Source: Clostridium_AI sp002297865
GTDB lineage: Bacteria > Bacillota > Clostridia > Lachnospirales > Lachnospiraceae
Direction of reading: 5' to 3'
DNA: 64,000 bases
Assembly (NCBI GenBank): GCA_937903005.1
Contig: CALFNR010000143.1
Location: 19,606 to 83,605 of the forward strand
A program made the position numbers and the translations under genes. The notes under the pieces are model-generated. The model was not told the origin of the DNA. It worked only from the letters and a program-made list of their open reading frames with translations, and ran no database searches. This document shows positions 1 to 8,433 of the stretch, one piece after another; position 1 is the stretch's first letter, and each line of letters begins with the position of its first letter.

Positions 1-2102
1 CTGTGGAAGGAAAGCATTCTAAAACCTTAATCAGTCAAGGAACGTTATTTAGTAATACACAGGTTCGTATTGTAGAACCGTCAACTTTAACATTGTGTAA
101 GGACAATGAGATAGGTGAGATCTGGATTACTGGTGGTTCTGTGGCCAGGGGATATTGGAATGTTCCGAGAGAGAAAGACTCTACGTTTCATCAGCATTTA
201 CAAGGAGATGATAAGGAGTATCTCAGAACTGGTGATTATGGTATTATATACAAGGATGAGTTGTATGTCACAGGCAGAATAAAGGAAATGCTGATTGTAA
301 ATGGCCATAATATTTATCCAAATGATATTGTGAACGATTTGTATCATCAGATATCTGCGCTATGTGGATGTAGTTTTGCTATTTTCCAAACAGAGATAGA
401 TGAAAAAGAACGTGTGATTTTTTGTATAGAAGGACAGTTTCAGGATGAGATTACATATGATAGGCTGGTAAGACAGATAAAAAGTGTTGTACAGGCTGTT
501 TATGATGTGTCACCATATGACATTGTTTTTTGCAAACCTTATTCTTTCCCTAGAACAGACAATGGAAAAGTGAAAAATGCACTTGTAAAAGAGATTTATT
601 GTAATGGCCTGTTACATAGTTTATATTCAAGCTGTGCCAGCGTTTCCATCGCTGAGGTGGAAACAGAAATGGATGCTGTAGAGTGGAAGATAAAAAACAT
701 TTTTGAATTCATATTGAAGATAAAGGTAAAAAGCCGCAATGATGATTTCTTAGCACTTGGTGGAAATTCATTTGATTCGGTAGAGTTGGTTCACATGCTC
801 AAAAAGGAATTTGATGTGGAACTAGAATTTAATGATGTATTAGAACATGCCAAAGTGAAAGAATTATCTCTTTTGATTAAGCAGAAGAAAAAACATGGAG
901 AGGTATTTGTTAGAAAGTTTAATTTATATGAAGATGTTGTTCTTCCAGATGATATTCAGATTCCAGAAATGTATGAAAAAGAACTTTCTCAATGCCAAAT
1001 AGTGTTTTTAACAGGAACAACGGGTTTTTTGGGCGCGTACCTGATTCAGTCGTATCTAGAGCAAACTAATATGAAACTGTTTTGTCATGTGCGTGCAGAA
1101 AGCGAAGAAGCTGGATTACAAAGAATTTGTGAAAATATGAGACGTTATGAACTTTGGGAAGATGGCTATGAAAAGAGAATTGTTGCGATACCGGGAGACT
1201 TAAAATCTGATAAACTTGGAATGAGTGATGAGTGGTATGAAAAAGTGGCAAATGAAGCGGATGTAATCTTGCATAATGGAGCGTTGCTTCATTTTCTGTA
1301 TCCGTATTCTTATATGGCGGAAACCAATGTAAAGAGTACGGTAGACTGTATTCGATTGGCTTGTACAGGGCGTGTGAAATATATGGGATATGTGTCTACA
1401 TTCAGTGTTTATGATAATCCGAGCCATTTTCATAAACATGTCATGGAGGACGATCCCCTAACAAGCAGCGAGGGATATCTTCTTCCGTATTCCGAGACAA
1501 AGTGGGTTTCCGAAAAAATTTTAGAAAAGGCACGAGAGCGTGGAGTAAGAACAATTGTGTTCCGTCCTGGTGAAATAACAGGAAGCACTGCGACTGGGAA
1601 ATGGAACTTTGGAGATATGGTTAGTCGGAGTATTGTGGCATCTTTGGAAACAGGACAAATTCCATCGCCATTTAGCAATTTGTATATGACACCAGTTGAT
1701 TATATTGCCGATGCAATTGTCTATATGATGCGACAGGATACTGTTTGGAATCATGCGTATAATCTTGTGAATCAGAAAATTATGAGTGGAGACGAACTGT
1801 GCAGGATGGCGAAGAAGATGGGGTATTCTATTCATATAGTTCCGTATGAAAAATGGCGCCAGCAGCTATTTGAGTCAAAGGACAAGGACAATGCACTTAA
1901 GGTGTTAGAAAATCTTTTTGAGGCTGATATGGAAGATGAATCTTGTATTATTCGTCGCTATTCTGATGCAGAACCGACCTTTGATGTATCCAATACAATG
2001 AAAGTTCTGAAAAATTCGGGTATCACTTGTCCGCCACTATCGGAAGAATTGGTGGAAAAATACATTCGTAATTTGGTAGAACAGGGCGTTTTGAGTAAAT
2101 AG
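1..2102 (+). CDS. Acyl-AMP ligase / carrier protein / thioester reductase, 5' partial
   Basis: The gene enters from outside the window and only its last 700 or so codons are visible, so the true start is not seen. Numbering from base 3, residues 1-200 are the C-terminal part of a fatty acyl-AMP ligase or adenylation domain (RTGDYG, VTGRIKEMLIVNGHNIYP). Residues about 225-300 are a phosphopantetheine carrier domain with GGNSFDS and Ser256. Residues about 330-690 are a Rossmann-fold thioester reductase domain with TGTTGFLG near 338 and the YxxxK pair Y496/K500. By family knowledge such proteins activate a carboxylic acid, hold it as a carrier thioester and release it reductively as an aldehyde or alcohol with NAD(P)H. 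A hairpin follows the stop codon. Substrate is unknown. It is not contiguous with the second assembly line near base 57078. Confidence 0.85.
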   Translation, partial: VEGKHSKTLISQGTLFSNTQVRIVEPSTLTLCKDNEIGEIWITGGSVARGYWNVPREKDSTFHQHLQGDDKEYLRTGDYGIIYKDELYVTGRIKEMLIVNGHNIYPNDIVNDLYHQISALCGCSFAIFQTEIDEKERVIFCIEGQFQDEITYDRLVRQIKSVVQAVYDVSPYDIVFCKPYSFPRTDNGKVKNALVKEIYCNGLLHSLYSSCASVSIAEVETEMDAVEWKIKNIFEFILKIKVKSRNDDFLALGGNSFDSVELVHMLKKEFDVELEFNDVLEHAKVKELSLLIKQKKKHGEVFVRKFNLYEDVVLPDDIQIPEMYEKELSQCQIVFLTGTTGFLGAYLIQSYLEQTNMKLFCHVRAESEEAGLQRICENMRRYELWEDGYEKRIVAIPGDLKSDKLGMSDEWYEKVANEADVILHNGALLHFLYPYSYMAETNVKSTVDCIRLACTGRVKYMGYVSTFSVYDNPSHFHKHVMEDDPLTSSEGYLLPYSETKWVSEKILEKARERGVRTIVFRPGEITGSTATGKWNFGDMVSRSIVASLETGQIPSPFSNLYMTPVDYIADAIVYMMRQDTVWNHAYNLVNQKIMSGDELCRMAKKMGYSIHIVPYEKWRQQLFESKDKDNALKVLENLFEADMEDESCIIRRYSDAEPTFDVSNTMKVLKNSGITCPPLSEELVEKYIRNLVEQGVLSK

Positions 2103-2136
2103 AAGAAGAGTAACTTCGTATATTATGAAATAAAAT

Positions 2137-2179
2137 ACCTTTCTTCATCTGGACTTTTGTTGTTTAGATGAAGAAAGGT
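2137..2179. terminator. Bidirectional terminator hairpin between convergent genes
   Basis: A perfect 14-bp inverted repeat, ACCTTTCTTCATCT at 2137-2150 and its complement at 2166-2179, with a 15-nt loop. It lies between the converging reductase gene and the small minus-strand gene. The flank that would follow the stem on the minus strand is U-rich (ATTTTATTT), so it fits best as terminator for the minus gene, but it can serve both. Confidence 0.75.
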
Positions 2180-2193
2180 GTTTGTATGATAGA

Positions 2194-2400
2194 TTAAGTA
2201 TCTTTTTCCTTGGGGTTAAACAAATTGGTTTCTTCTGAAAGTACAGAATTTCCTTTACTGCTTAGGGGATTGCTTTCCCAGTCAAAAAATGCATTATTAT
2301 CTGGGTTTATTCCATTGGGAATGAAGTCATCTGGAATACTGTTTAAAGGGCCATTCTGTACATCTTTGTAGCCTTTTTTGTGTTTTCGGTGTTCTTCCAT
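2194..2400 (-). CDS. Small hydrophilic hypothetical protein (68 aa)
   Basis: An unrecognised small protein read on the minus strand. I place the start at the ATG complementary to 2398-2400 (MEEHRKHKKGY). The frame stays open 20 codons further upstream, but the extension looks unlike protein. The product is charged at the N-terminus and rich in Asn, Pro and Asp (NGPLNSIPDDFIPNGINPD), with no membrane segment, signal peptide or cysteine. It ends just before a strong terminator hairpin, which supports a real transcript. Only a weak Shine-Dalgarno (GCAGG) is visible. Function is unknown and the call rests on composition and context. Confidence 0.45.
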   Translation of the reverse strand: MEEHRKHKKGYKDVQNGPLNSIPDDFIPNGINPDNNAFFDWESNPLSSKGNSVLSEETNLFNPKEKDT

Positions 2401-2526
2401 AGTATTAACCTGCTTTCGATGTTTTTCATAGTGTTTGCAGGATAGAATAAAAACATGCAAAAAAAATAAAAAAGTTCAAAAAAGTACTTGATTTTTTGGG
2501 TAATGGTGATTATAATATAAACATAT

Positions 2527-2598
2527 TCCTCGATAGCTCAATGGTAGAGCACACGGCTGTTAACCGTGGGGTTGTTGGTTCGAGCCCAACTCGGGGAG
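2527..2598 (+). tRNA. tRNA-Asn (anticodon GTT)
   Basis: A full cloverleaf can be drawn: acceptor arm TCCTCGA at 2527-2533 pairs with TCGGGGA at 2591-2597 (one G-T pair), discriminator G2598, anticodon GTT at 2559-2561 inside CGGCTGTTAACCG, and a GGTTCGAGCCC T-arm. CCA is not encoded. Confidence 0.95.
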
Positions 2599-2703
2599 TT
2601 ATTTTTTTGCTCGTTAGAGTGAGGATAAAAATCAAAATGATTGTTGACTTTTTCGGTGGAAAATGTTAATATAGTTTTTGCGTGATAACGCATAATTGAA
2701 TAC

Positions 2704-2788
2704 GCAGTTGTGGCGGAATTGGCATACGCGCTAGACTAAGGATCTAGTCTGGGTTAACTGGGTACGGGTTCAAGTCCCGTCAACTGCA
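2704..2788 (+). tRNA. tRNA-Leu (anticodon AAG)
   Basis: Long-variable-arm class II tRNA. Acceptor GCAGTTG at 2704-2710 pairs with CAACTGC at 2781-2787, discriminator A2788. The anticodon stem is CTAGA/TCTAG around loop CTAAGGA, giving anticodon AAG at 2738-2740. The T-arm is ACGGGTTCAAGTCCCGT. The genomic A at position 34 would need conversion to inosine to read more than CUU. Confidence 0.93.
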
Positions 2789-2800
2789 TGATAATAAGAA

Positions 2801-2832
2801 AAGGCTTGAAACTTCGGTTTTGAGTCTTTTTT
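2801..2832 (+). terminator. Terminator after tRNA-Leu
   Basis: AAGGCTTGAAAC at 2801-2812 pairs with GTTTTGAGTCTT at 2817-2828 (three G-T pairs) around a stable TTCG tetraloop, then a T6 run. A typical intrinsic terminator closing the two-tRNA unit. Confidence 0.85.
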
Positions 2833-2955
2833 GATATGCAATTGATTAATTAATTGGGCTAACACTTGAATCTGATATATTAATTCGTATCCAAGAGGGG
2901 ATAAATATGAAAAAAGCCTGTGGTTTATTTTATTTTCCCAAAACTCCATCAATGT

Positions 2956-2961
2956 TATAAT
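2956..2961 (+). promoter_or_regulatory. Likely -10 element for the MATE gene
   Basis: TATAAT at 2956-2961, about 75 bases before the MATE start. No good -35 is visible 17 bases upstream. The region 2829-3035 otherwise holds only a 17-codon open frame at 2907 with an SD-like AGAGGGG, which I do not call as a gene. Confidence 0.4.
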
Positions 2962-3035
2962 ATGAGACATTGTTATATCATTCAACATGTGGTATTTTTG
3001 ACATTGAAAAAACCATAGAGAGGAGCACGAACAAA

Positions 3036-4403
3036 ATGAAAACTAAAAACGATTTTACTCATCAGCTTTTATCGCTGGTACTCCCGATTTCCTTTCAAAT
3101 GTTTATGTTGTCACTAGTCAGTGTAAGTGATGCGGTGATGCTAGGAAAGTTAAATCAAGATTCTTTATCAGCTGTTTCCCTAGGGTCCCAGATAGCGTTT
3201 GTCTTCAATCTGTTTATTGGGGCGATTACAATGGGAGAAAGTATGTTTGTAGCACAATTCTGGGGAAAGAAAGATATGTTACATATAAAGAAAGTAGTAG
3301 CATTGGTGCTTCGAACGACTTTGATCATTTCGTTTCTCTTTTCCCTAACAGCATTTTGCGCACCTAGATTGCTCATGATGCTGTTTACGTCAGAAGAGAA
3401 TCTCATATTACTAGGGGCAAAGTATTTACGGGTAGTGGCGATTTCCTATATGCTGACAGGAGTGGGACAGATTTATGTATGTCTAATGAAAAATTGTGGA
3501 GAGGCAAAGAGAAGTACTCTAATAAGCAGCGTAATGGTTGTGTTAAATATAGTACTGAATGCAGTATTTATTTTTGGCTTACTAGGTATGCCGGCTATGG
3601 GAATTGAAGGAGCTGCTCTTGCAACAGTTATTTCTACGGGAGTAGGATGTGTCTGGGCAATTGTTCATTCCTTGAAGTCAGATAAGATTTCTATTTCGTG
3701 GTGTGATTTGTTTCAAATTAAGAAAGCAGAGAAAGAGCTTTCGTCACGTTTTTGGCATCATGTTCTTCCTGTGCTTGGTAATCAGTTAGGCTGGGGATGT
3801 GGTGTTACCATGTATTCCGTTATTCTAGGTCATCTAGGAACCGATGCAGTTGCAGCTAATTCAATTGCAACGATAACGAAGAATCTTGTGCTTTGTTTTT
3901 GCTGGGGACTTGGAAGTGGTGGAAGCATTATAGTAGGGAATGCCCTTGGAGCAGGAGAATTGGAAAAGGCAAAAGAATATGGAAAAAAACTATGTAAATT
4001 ATCGATTATAAGTGGAGTTATTACCGGAGGCGTACTTTTAGCGGCAGCCCCATTCATTCTGCGATTTAGTGGAATTAGTGCAGCTGCCAAAGGTTATTTA
4101 AAAGGGATGCTGCTTATCAGTTCTTATTATGTGGTAGGCGGTTCAATTAACAGTATGACAATTGGAGGTATTTTCCCAGCAGGAGGGGATTCCAGATTTG
4201 GTTTCATATGCGATACCGTAACCTTATGGTGTATTACCATACCGATTGGTGCATTGGCTGCTTTCCTTTTTAAATGGCCAGTGTTAGTTGTTTACTTTTT
4301 GTTAAATCAAGATGAAATCGTGAAATTACCAGTTGTTTATCGTCATTATAAAAAATATGAATGGGTCAAAAATCTGACGCAGAAGGTAGATGCATTTGAT
4401 TAA
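3036..4403 (+). CDS. MATE family multidrug/Na+ antiporter
   Basis: A 455-residue polytopic membrane protein of the multidrug and toxic compound extrusion family, expected to export cationic organic compounds in exchange for Na+ or H+. The frame is open from 2970, but ATG 3036 is preceded by AGAGGAG and begins MKTKNDFTHQLLSLVLPISF, with the first membrane segment starting about ten residues in, so I use it. About twelve hydrophobic segments are visible in two similar halves. Typical MATE patterns include LVSVSDAVMLGKL near the N-terminus, MGESMFVAQFWG, and a second-half GLGSGGSIIVGNALGAGE. Length is normal for the family. It is a single-gene unit between a -10 box and a strong terminator. Substrate cannot be inferred. 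Confidence 0.9.
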   Translation: MKTKNDFTHQLLSLVLPISFQMFMLSLVSVSDAVMLGKLNQDSLSAVSLGSQIAFVFNLFIGAITMGESMFVAQFWGKKDMLHIKKVVALVLRTTLIISFLFSLTAFCAPRLLMMLFTSEENLILLGAKYLRVVAISYMLTGVGQIYVCLMKNCGEAKRSTLISSVMVVLNIVLNAVFIFGLLGMPAMGIEGAALATVISTGVGCVWAIVHSLKSDKISISWCDLFQIKKAEKELSSRFWHHVLPVLGNQLGWGCGVTMYSVILGHLGTDAVAANSIATITKNLVLCFCWGLGSGGSIIVGNALGAGELEKAKEYGKKLCKLSIISGVITGGVLLAAAPFILRFSGISAAAKGYLKGMLLISSYYVVGGSINSMTIGGIFPAGGDSRFGFICDTVTLWCITIPIGALAAFLFKWPVLVVYFLLNQDEIVKLPVVYRHYKKYEWVKNLTQKVDAFD

Positions 4404-4416
4404 ATACACAGAAAAG

Positions 4417-4459
4417 GAATTGTTGCACTAATTTTGTTAGTGTAGCAATTCTTTTTTTT
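4417..4459 (+). terminator. Terminator after MATE gene
   Basis: GAATTGTTGCACTAA at 4417-4431 pairs with TTAGTGTAGCAATTC at 4437-4451 (two G-T pairs), extended by AAAAG/CTTTT, followed by an eight-T run. Strong intrinsic terminator. Confidence 0.9.
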
Positions 4460-4606
4460 GTAATAATCCTACCAAAATGATAAAAGTAACGAAAACCATT
4501 AAGGAGAAAAAATATTAGTCCGATATTAAAAATGTAGCACAAATTTGATTTTGGAGGTGAAATATGTTAAATAATGTGTGCTAAAATAATAGAGTGGAGG
4601 AAAAGA

Positions 4607-4748
4607 ATGAAGAAAAAAAGTAATAGTAGTTATATTAGCAGTAAGAATCCTGGCGGCTCAAAATATGCCAGTATGGAATAAACTTATTAAATGCAAGGAG
4701 TTCGTCAGATTACATAAAGAACTTGAGAAAAGGATATTTCTCATGTAA
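4607..4748 (+). pseudogene. Frameshifted small secreted/membrane peptide gene
   Basis: ATG 4607 follows a good ribosome site (GTGGAGGAAAAGA). As written the frame reads 24 codons of low-complexity sequence. If one A is removed from the seven-A run at 4613-4619, the reading becomes MKKKVIVVILAVRILAAQN, a convincing signal or membrane segment, and stays open for 46 residues to the TAA at 4746-4748 (ending ELEKRIFLM). I read this as a small exported-protein gene broken by a one-base insertion, or a sequencing error in a homopolymer. The rest of the 4460-4843 gap contains only a six-codon frame at 4564 behind GGAGG and nothing else I recognise. Confidence 0.45.
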
Positions 4749-4843
4749 ATGCATACCGTCGTTGTATGACTAGGATGAACATTGACTAGGTAGCATCTTT
4801 TGGATTCAGAGTTTGATAAAAAGTTTTAAGGAGGAAATAAAAA

Positions 4844-6670
4844 ATGATAAAAAAGAAACTACATTCCGTTTTTGCAGGATGTTTAGCAGCAGCTTTTCTT
4901 GTTAGTAATTGTGCAGTGCCTGTACAGGCTAGCAGACAGCCAAAAGAGGTAACTCATTTTACACAAGCAAAAGAAATAAAAGAGCTTACTAAGGAATTAA
5001 ATAAGAACAAAACTGGAAATGCTGAATTGAATACACAAACCAGTCTAGACTTGACTAGTCTAAATTTGGATGAAAGTGCTTCTCTTGGAATCGTTTCAAA
5101 AAAGAAAAACAATAGAAAAGTAGTAAAAAAAGTGAATGCTCAAGTTACTGCAAATGCAGTAGATGATGCTGAAAGTGATGCAGAAGCAGAGACAAGTATT
5201 ACACAGAGCTTTACAGATTACATAACAAGTCAAGATGAAATGAAGTCCATAACGTTTGCTTTAACAGAAGGACAGATTTTGAATGCATCTCTTTCCTGCC
5301 CTCAAAATAACAATCTGGATTATAACCTTGTATTAGCTTCCGTAGATGATGAGGGTTCTGCAACTCCAATAAAAGTAAGTTCATTAGGAACATTTGTAGA
5401 CCCGAACACAGGAAAAACAGTTGATGAAGGAATCTCTTATGTGCATAACCAAGGAACAGTTGGTTATTTTGCACTATTTGTGCTTTCTTCCGCGGGAAGC
5501 AGTACTACTGACAGCTTTACATTAACAGTAAGTATAGGTAATCCAGGTATATTCGATGGAAACGAACCAAATGACAGTGCATTTGAGGCAACCAGCATTT
5601 CTGGTTTATCCGCTAGTGGTTCGTTGCACGTTGAAAATGATCAGGATTGGTATATGGTTAATTTGAAATCAGGATTATATGAGGTAACGGCTGGAAGTTA
5701 TAATACCGATATATATTATGTGGAAGAGGGAAACAGACTGGTAAAGCCAGATTTAGCTGGTTCAAGATACATAATTGATGATAGAACATATTTTGTTAAA
5801 GTATCTTCTGATAAATCAGGTGATAATTTTAAAGCTGACAGTTACACATTGCACTTAGTAGATAAATCGGTGTATTCTACAATAAGTGGTGCTTATGATT
5901 TTGGTAATTGGAAGAATTCTTATTCTAGAGTGCCAGATGTTGTTCCAGTTGGGCAAGGCACAGCATATTACAAATTCTCAATTGCTCCAGAGGATAGAGT
6001 ATATGCTAACATTTTATTAACATCAAATGATGATGGAACAGTTGTTTTCTTCTTAAACGATAAAGGCGAACCTATTGATTACGGTTTCTCAGGAAGTGCT
6101 GCTATGCCTGATACACCTGCTAGAGGGAAAATTAAATATGGCAATTATGGTTTATCAAAACTTGTAGTAAATATCAACGGAACACAAACGAATGGTGTTG
6201 CTTATCTACAGGTAATAAAGGTAAATCCTAAGAGTTTGTCATCGGGTGGTATTCCATCAATTGATACTAGAATTCATAAGGGACACGGTACATTCTCATT
6301 CTCTGGTACAGCACGTAACTCTGGAAACAGCACATCATCTGCTATTTCTTTGGATCTGACTAATAACTCAAACATTCCTCCACGCGCGATCGTAGACGAG
6401 ATTAATACAACAAGTGATATTTCTTATAGTGTTGGTGGAGTCCATCATCAGATTAATCCAGGTGGGAGAGGCTGGTTAACTTCTATTTATACAAGTGCTG
6501 AAGATGGTATGTTTAGGATTGGTACACAAAATAATATTGAAGCTAGACAGCAATGGCAGTTCCGCTACACACAGACAGCTTTAAAGAGCACAAATATGAG
6601 TCGTGTCAAAATGACTATTGACTGGGAATATGATATTCAATATACAAATTATGAGTTATTTATTAAGTAA
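4844..6670 (+). CDS. Secreted protein with PPC-like beta-sandwich domain
   Basis: A 608-residue exported protein of unknown function. ATG 4844 is preceded by AAGGAGG. Residues 1-30 form a classic signal peptide (basic MIKKK, hydrophobic core FAGCLAAAFLV, cleavage after VQA). Residues about 35-110 are a charged, low-complexity linker. Two stretches, roughly 125-225 and 230-335, resemble bacterial pre-peptidase C-terminal (PPC) domains. The second shows the family pattern NEPNDSAFEA, then DQDWYMVNLKSG. The C-terminal 250 residues are beta-rich without a recognised domain. No catalytic motif or LPXTG anchor is visible. PPC domains usually accompany secreted proteases, but no protease domain is present, so binding or surface display is more likely. 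A perfect hairpin follows. Confidence 0.65.
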   Translation: MIKKKLHSVFAGCLAAAFLVSNCAVPVQASRQPKEVTHFTQAKEIKELTKELNKNKTGNAELNTQTSLDLTSLNLDESASLGIVSKKKNNRKVVKKVNAQVTANAVDDAESDAEAETSITQSFTDYITSQDEMKSITFALTEGQILNASLSCPQNNNLDYNLVLASVDDEGSATPIKVSSLGTFVDPNTGKTVDEGISYVHNQGTVGYFALFVLSSAGSSTTDSFTLTVSIGNPGIFDGNEPNDSAFEATSISGLSASGSLHVENDQDWYMVNLKSGLYEVTAGSYNTDIYYVEEGNRLVKPDLAGSRYIIDDRTYFVKVSSDKSGDNFKADSYTLHLVDKSVYSTISGAYDFGNWKNSYSRVPDVVPVGQGTAYYKFSIAPEDRVYANILLTSNDDGTVVFFLNDKGEPIDYGFSGSAAMPDTPARGKIKYGNYGLSKLVVNINGTQTNGVAYLQVIKVNPKSLSSGGIPSIDTRIHKGHGTFSFSGTARNSGNSTSSAISLDLTNNSNIPPRAIVDEINTTSDISYSVGGVHHQINPGGRGWLTSIYTSAEDGMFRIGTQNNIEARQQWQFRYTQTALKSTNMSRVKMTIDWEYDIQYTNYELFIK

Positions 6671-6682
6671 ATAAGCAAGACT

Positions 6683-6712
6683 GCCTATGGTAAAGTTTCA
6701 TTTACCATAGGC
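6683..6712 (+). terminator. Perfect hairpin after the secreted protein gene
   Basis: GCCTATGGTAAA at 6683-6694 and its exact complement at 6701-6712 around a six-base loop. The tail is only weakly T-rich (TTATCAATT), so it may be a terminator, an attenuator before the next gene, or an mRNA 3'-end stabiliser. Confidence 0.6.
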
Positions 6713-6752
6713 TTATCAATTAAAAATGAATAAAAAAGGGAGGTATATTACT

Positions 6753-8156
6753 ATGAATGTTAATACTACTTCAAACTTATATACTTCGACTACGAGCTAT
6801 GGAAGTTATGCAGAAAACGCTGTCCAAGCGAATGCAATCGGTTCTGTTACGAAAACAGCAACTGTCAGACAGGAGAGTGTGTCTGGTGATAGAACAGTGA
6901 GTCAGAATTCGCAGGATAGACTGGAGCTGAATGGAAAAACTTCCTTACCAGCCGCTTCAATACTTGAAAAGATGAGTCAATATACAAAAGTAATTGATGA
7001 GCACTATGCAAAGGTGAATAAGGAAAATAAAAAGTTTGCGAATCCATCTAAACACATTGAAGATAAATATTATAATAAAAAATCTCCTTATTACATAAAA
7101 GGGTTATCTGACAGAGAGCGAGAAATATGTTACGAATCAGAACTAAGAGTACTCTATGGAGGGCAAGCGGCTGTAAACAGTTATGATCCCATTATTCAAA
7201 AGACTTTTGGTGGAGGCATTATGCATGATGATGAGTGGCAGCAGAACGTTCGGAATGGAATGAATGAATCTATCAGTCAGCTTTTTAAGGAAAATGGAAT
7301 TGTTATTCCTAATGATACTGAATTGCTGCTAAGAGTAGACCCATATGAATATAAAATTCATGCGATGGGAGTAGATCCGGTTTTAGCTGAAAAAATAGAA
7401 CAGGTTTTGAATAGTGGAGATAATGGAAAACGTCTCTATGAACATTTGTGCTGGTGTGATCCTGCTAATGCTGGTTATAAAAGGCCTAGACAGTATTTGG
7501 AGAATATGGCAGTACAGGAGAAAGCAGTTATGTGGCAGTTAATTAACGATTTAACAGGCTATGATGTTAGAAATTTAGAAAATCGCGAGGGTACAATCTA
7601 TACTCCTGATGGGCAGGATTTGTGGGATGTCATGACAAAATCAATGGAAAGAAAGCAGGCACATGGAGAAATGTATGGTGTTTCATTAAACTCCTTTTAT
7701 AAGGCGTATCAGTTATATGTGGAGCAAGGATGGGATAAGGAAGAGGAACGTGGTTTAACAGTAGGCTATAAAAATAATGCGTTATATGACTTGGATACGG
7801 AACATGGCTATGGTCCAGGACAAAACAAGTGGTTACAAGATAAAGTTAAATCCCGTCAAGAGTACTGGAAGAATTACCAGGAAAATAAAATGAAAGAGGA
7901 ATTTGCAGGTAGAAAATCCTACGATGGCTCAGGAGAATCAGAAACAGTAGCTGATAATACTTCGGGAATTCAGAGTATTCTTAACGCACTTCAAGCAAAG
8001 GCACAGACAAGTCCGCATTCCTTTTTGCAGCCAAATAATGAATGTATAAATTTATTCTACCACTTAATAAAAAATGGAAGGGTGATTTCATTTTCCAATA
8101 AGGTATTCAGTCTGCCGCCAAAAAAAGACCATACTGGTTTTGATGCCTTAGCATAA
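6753..8156 (+). CDS. DUF4885-like protein, C-terminus probably frameshifted
   Basis: A 467-residue protein of unknown function that resembles the clostridial DUF4885 type by eye. The resemblance lies in a Ser/Thr/Asn-rich N-terminus, then a Lys-rich segment with SPYYIKGLSDRERE, then a C-terminal alpha-rich domain. The start is ATG 6753, nine bases after GGGAGG at 6738-6743. An in-frame ATG at 6726 lacks a ribosome site. No signal peptide or membrane segment is visible, although the Ser/Thr-rich N-terminus is typical of proteins that travel with flagellar or secretion functions. The stop at 8154-8156 seems premature: the frame starting one base earlier than the stop codon continues as protein-like sequence to 8278 (see separate entry). 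Family assignment is tentative. Confidence 0.6.
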   Translation: MNVNTTSNLYTSTTSYGSYAENAVQANAIGSVTKTATVRQESVSGDRTVSQNSQDRLELNGKTSLPAASILEKMSQYTKVIDEHYAKVNKENKKFANPSKHIEDKYYNKKSPYYIKGLSDREREICYESELRVLYGGQAAVNSYDPIIQKTFGGGIMHDDEWQQNVRNGMNESISQLFKENGIVIPNDTELLLRVDPYEYKIHAMGVDPVLAEKIEQVLNSGDNGKRLYEHLCWCDPANAGYKRPRQYLENMAVQEKAVMWQLINDLTGYDVRNLENREGTIYTPDGQDLWDVMTKSMERKQAHGEMYGVSLNSFYKAYQLYVEQGWDKEEERGLTVGYKNNALYDLDTEHGYGPGQNKWLQDKVKSRQEYWKNYQENKMKEEFAGRKSYDGSGESETVADNTSGIQSILNALQAKAQTSPHSFLQPNNECINLFYHLIKNGRVISFSNKVFSLPPKKDHTGFDALA

Positions 8157-8278
8157 ATGATGCAGTCGTCACTGCTTTTTGCAGTAAAAATGCAGGAGAA
8201 CAGACACAGCAGGTTTCTAAATTTAATCAACTAAGATTTACTGGATTATTATCTAGTAAGTCTTTTTTGATTTTATGA
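8150..8278 (+). pseudogene. Out-of-frame C-terminal extension of the preceding gene
   Basis: Immediately at the stop of the DUF4885-like gene another frame reads SINDAVVTAFCSKNAGEQTQ and continues about 20 more codons to a TGA at 8276-8278. Composition is protein-like. Inserting one base near GCCTTAGCATAA would join DAL to SIND and extend the protein by about 42 residues. This suggests a one-base deletion in the genome or in the assembly. The extension has no start codon or ribosome site of its own. Confidence 0.45.
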
Positions 8279-8320
8279 GAAATATTTATGAAAAAAATAA
8301 CGTCAAATGAGCCATATCTC

Positions 8321-8348
8321 TTGACATCTTTACACAGTATGTTAAGAT
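8321..8348 (+). promoter_or_regulatory. Sigma-A type promoter of the RND transporter gene
   Basis: TTGACA at 8321-8326 and TAAGAT at 8343-8348 with a 16-base spacer, about 85 bases before the start codon. Confidence 0.6.
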
Positions 8349-8376
8349 GGAAAAATGTTGGATTAGAATGAGAACC

Positions 8377-8397
8377 ATTTACATAGCGTATGTAAAT
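8377..8397. promoter_or_regulatory. Perfect palindrome, candidate operator of the RND gene
   Basis: ATTTACATA at 8377-8385, a GCG centre, and the exact complement TATGTAAAT at 8389-8397. It sits about 30 bases downstream of the predicted -10 and 37 bases upstream of the start codon, a usual place for a repressor operator of an efflux pump. No regulator gene is adjacent. Confidence 0.5.
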
Positions 8398-8433
8398 ACG
8401 GGGATTTTGAGGTAATAAGGAGAAGTGAAGAAT

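Noticed and set aside
2527..2788. tRNA pair as an integration site for a mobile element
   Set aside because: No integrase gene and no duplicated tRNA 3' end were seen nearby.
2907..2960. 17-codon frame with an SD-like AGAGGGG before the MATE gene
   Set aside because: No homology hint, and it overlaps the likely -10 of the MATE promoter.
4564..4584. Six-codon frame (MLNNVC) behind a strong GGAGG
   Set aside because: Too short to support as a gene and no attenuator structure follows it.
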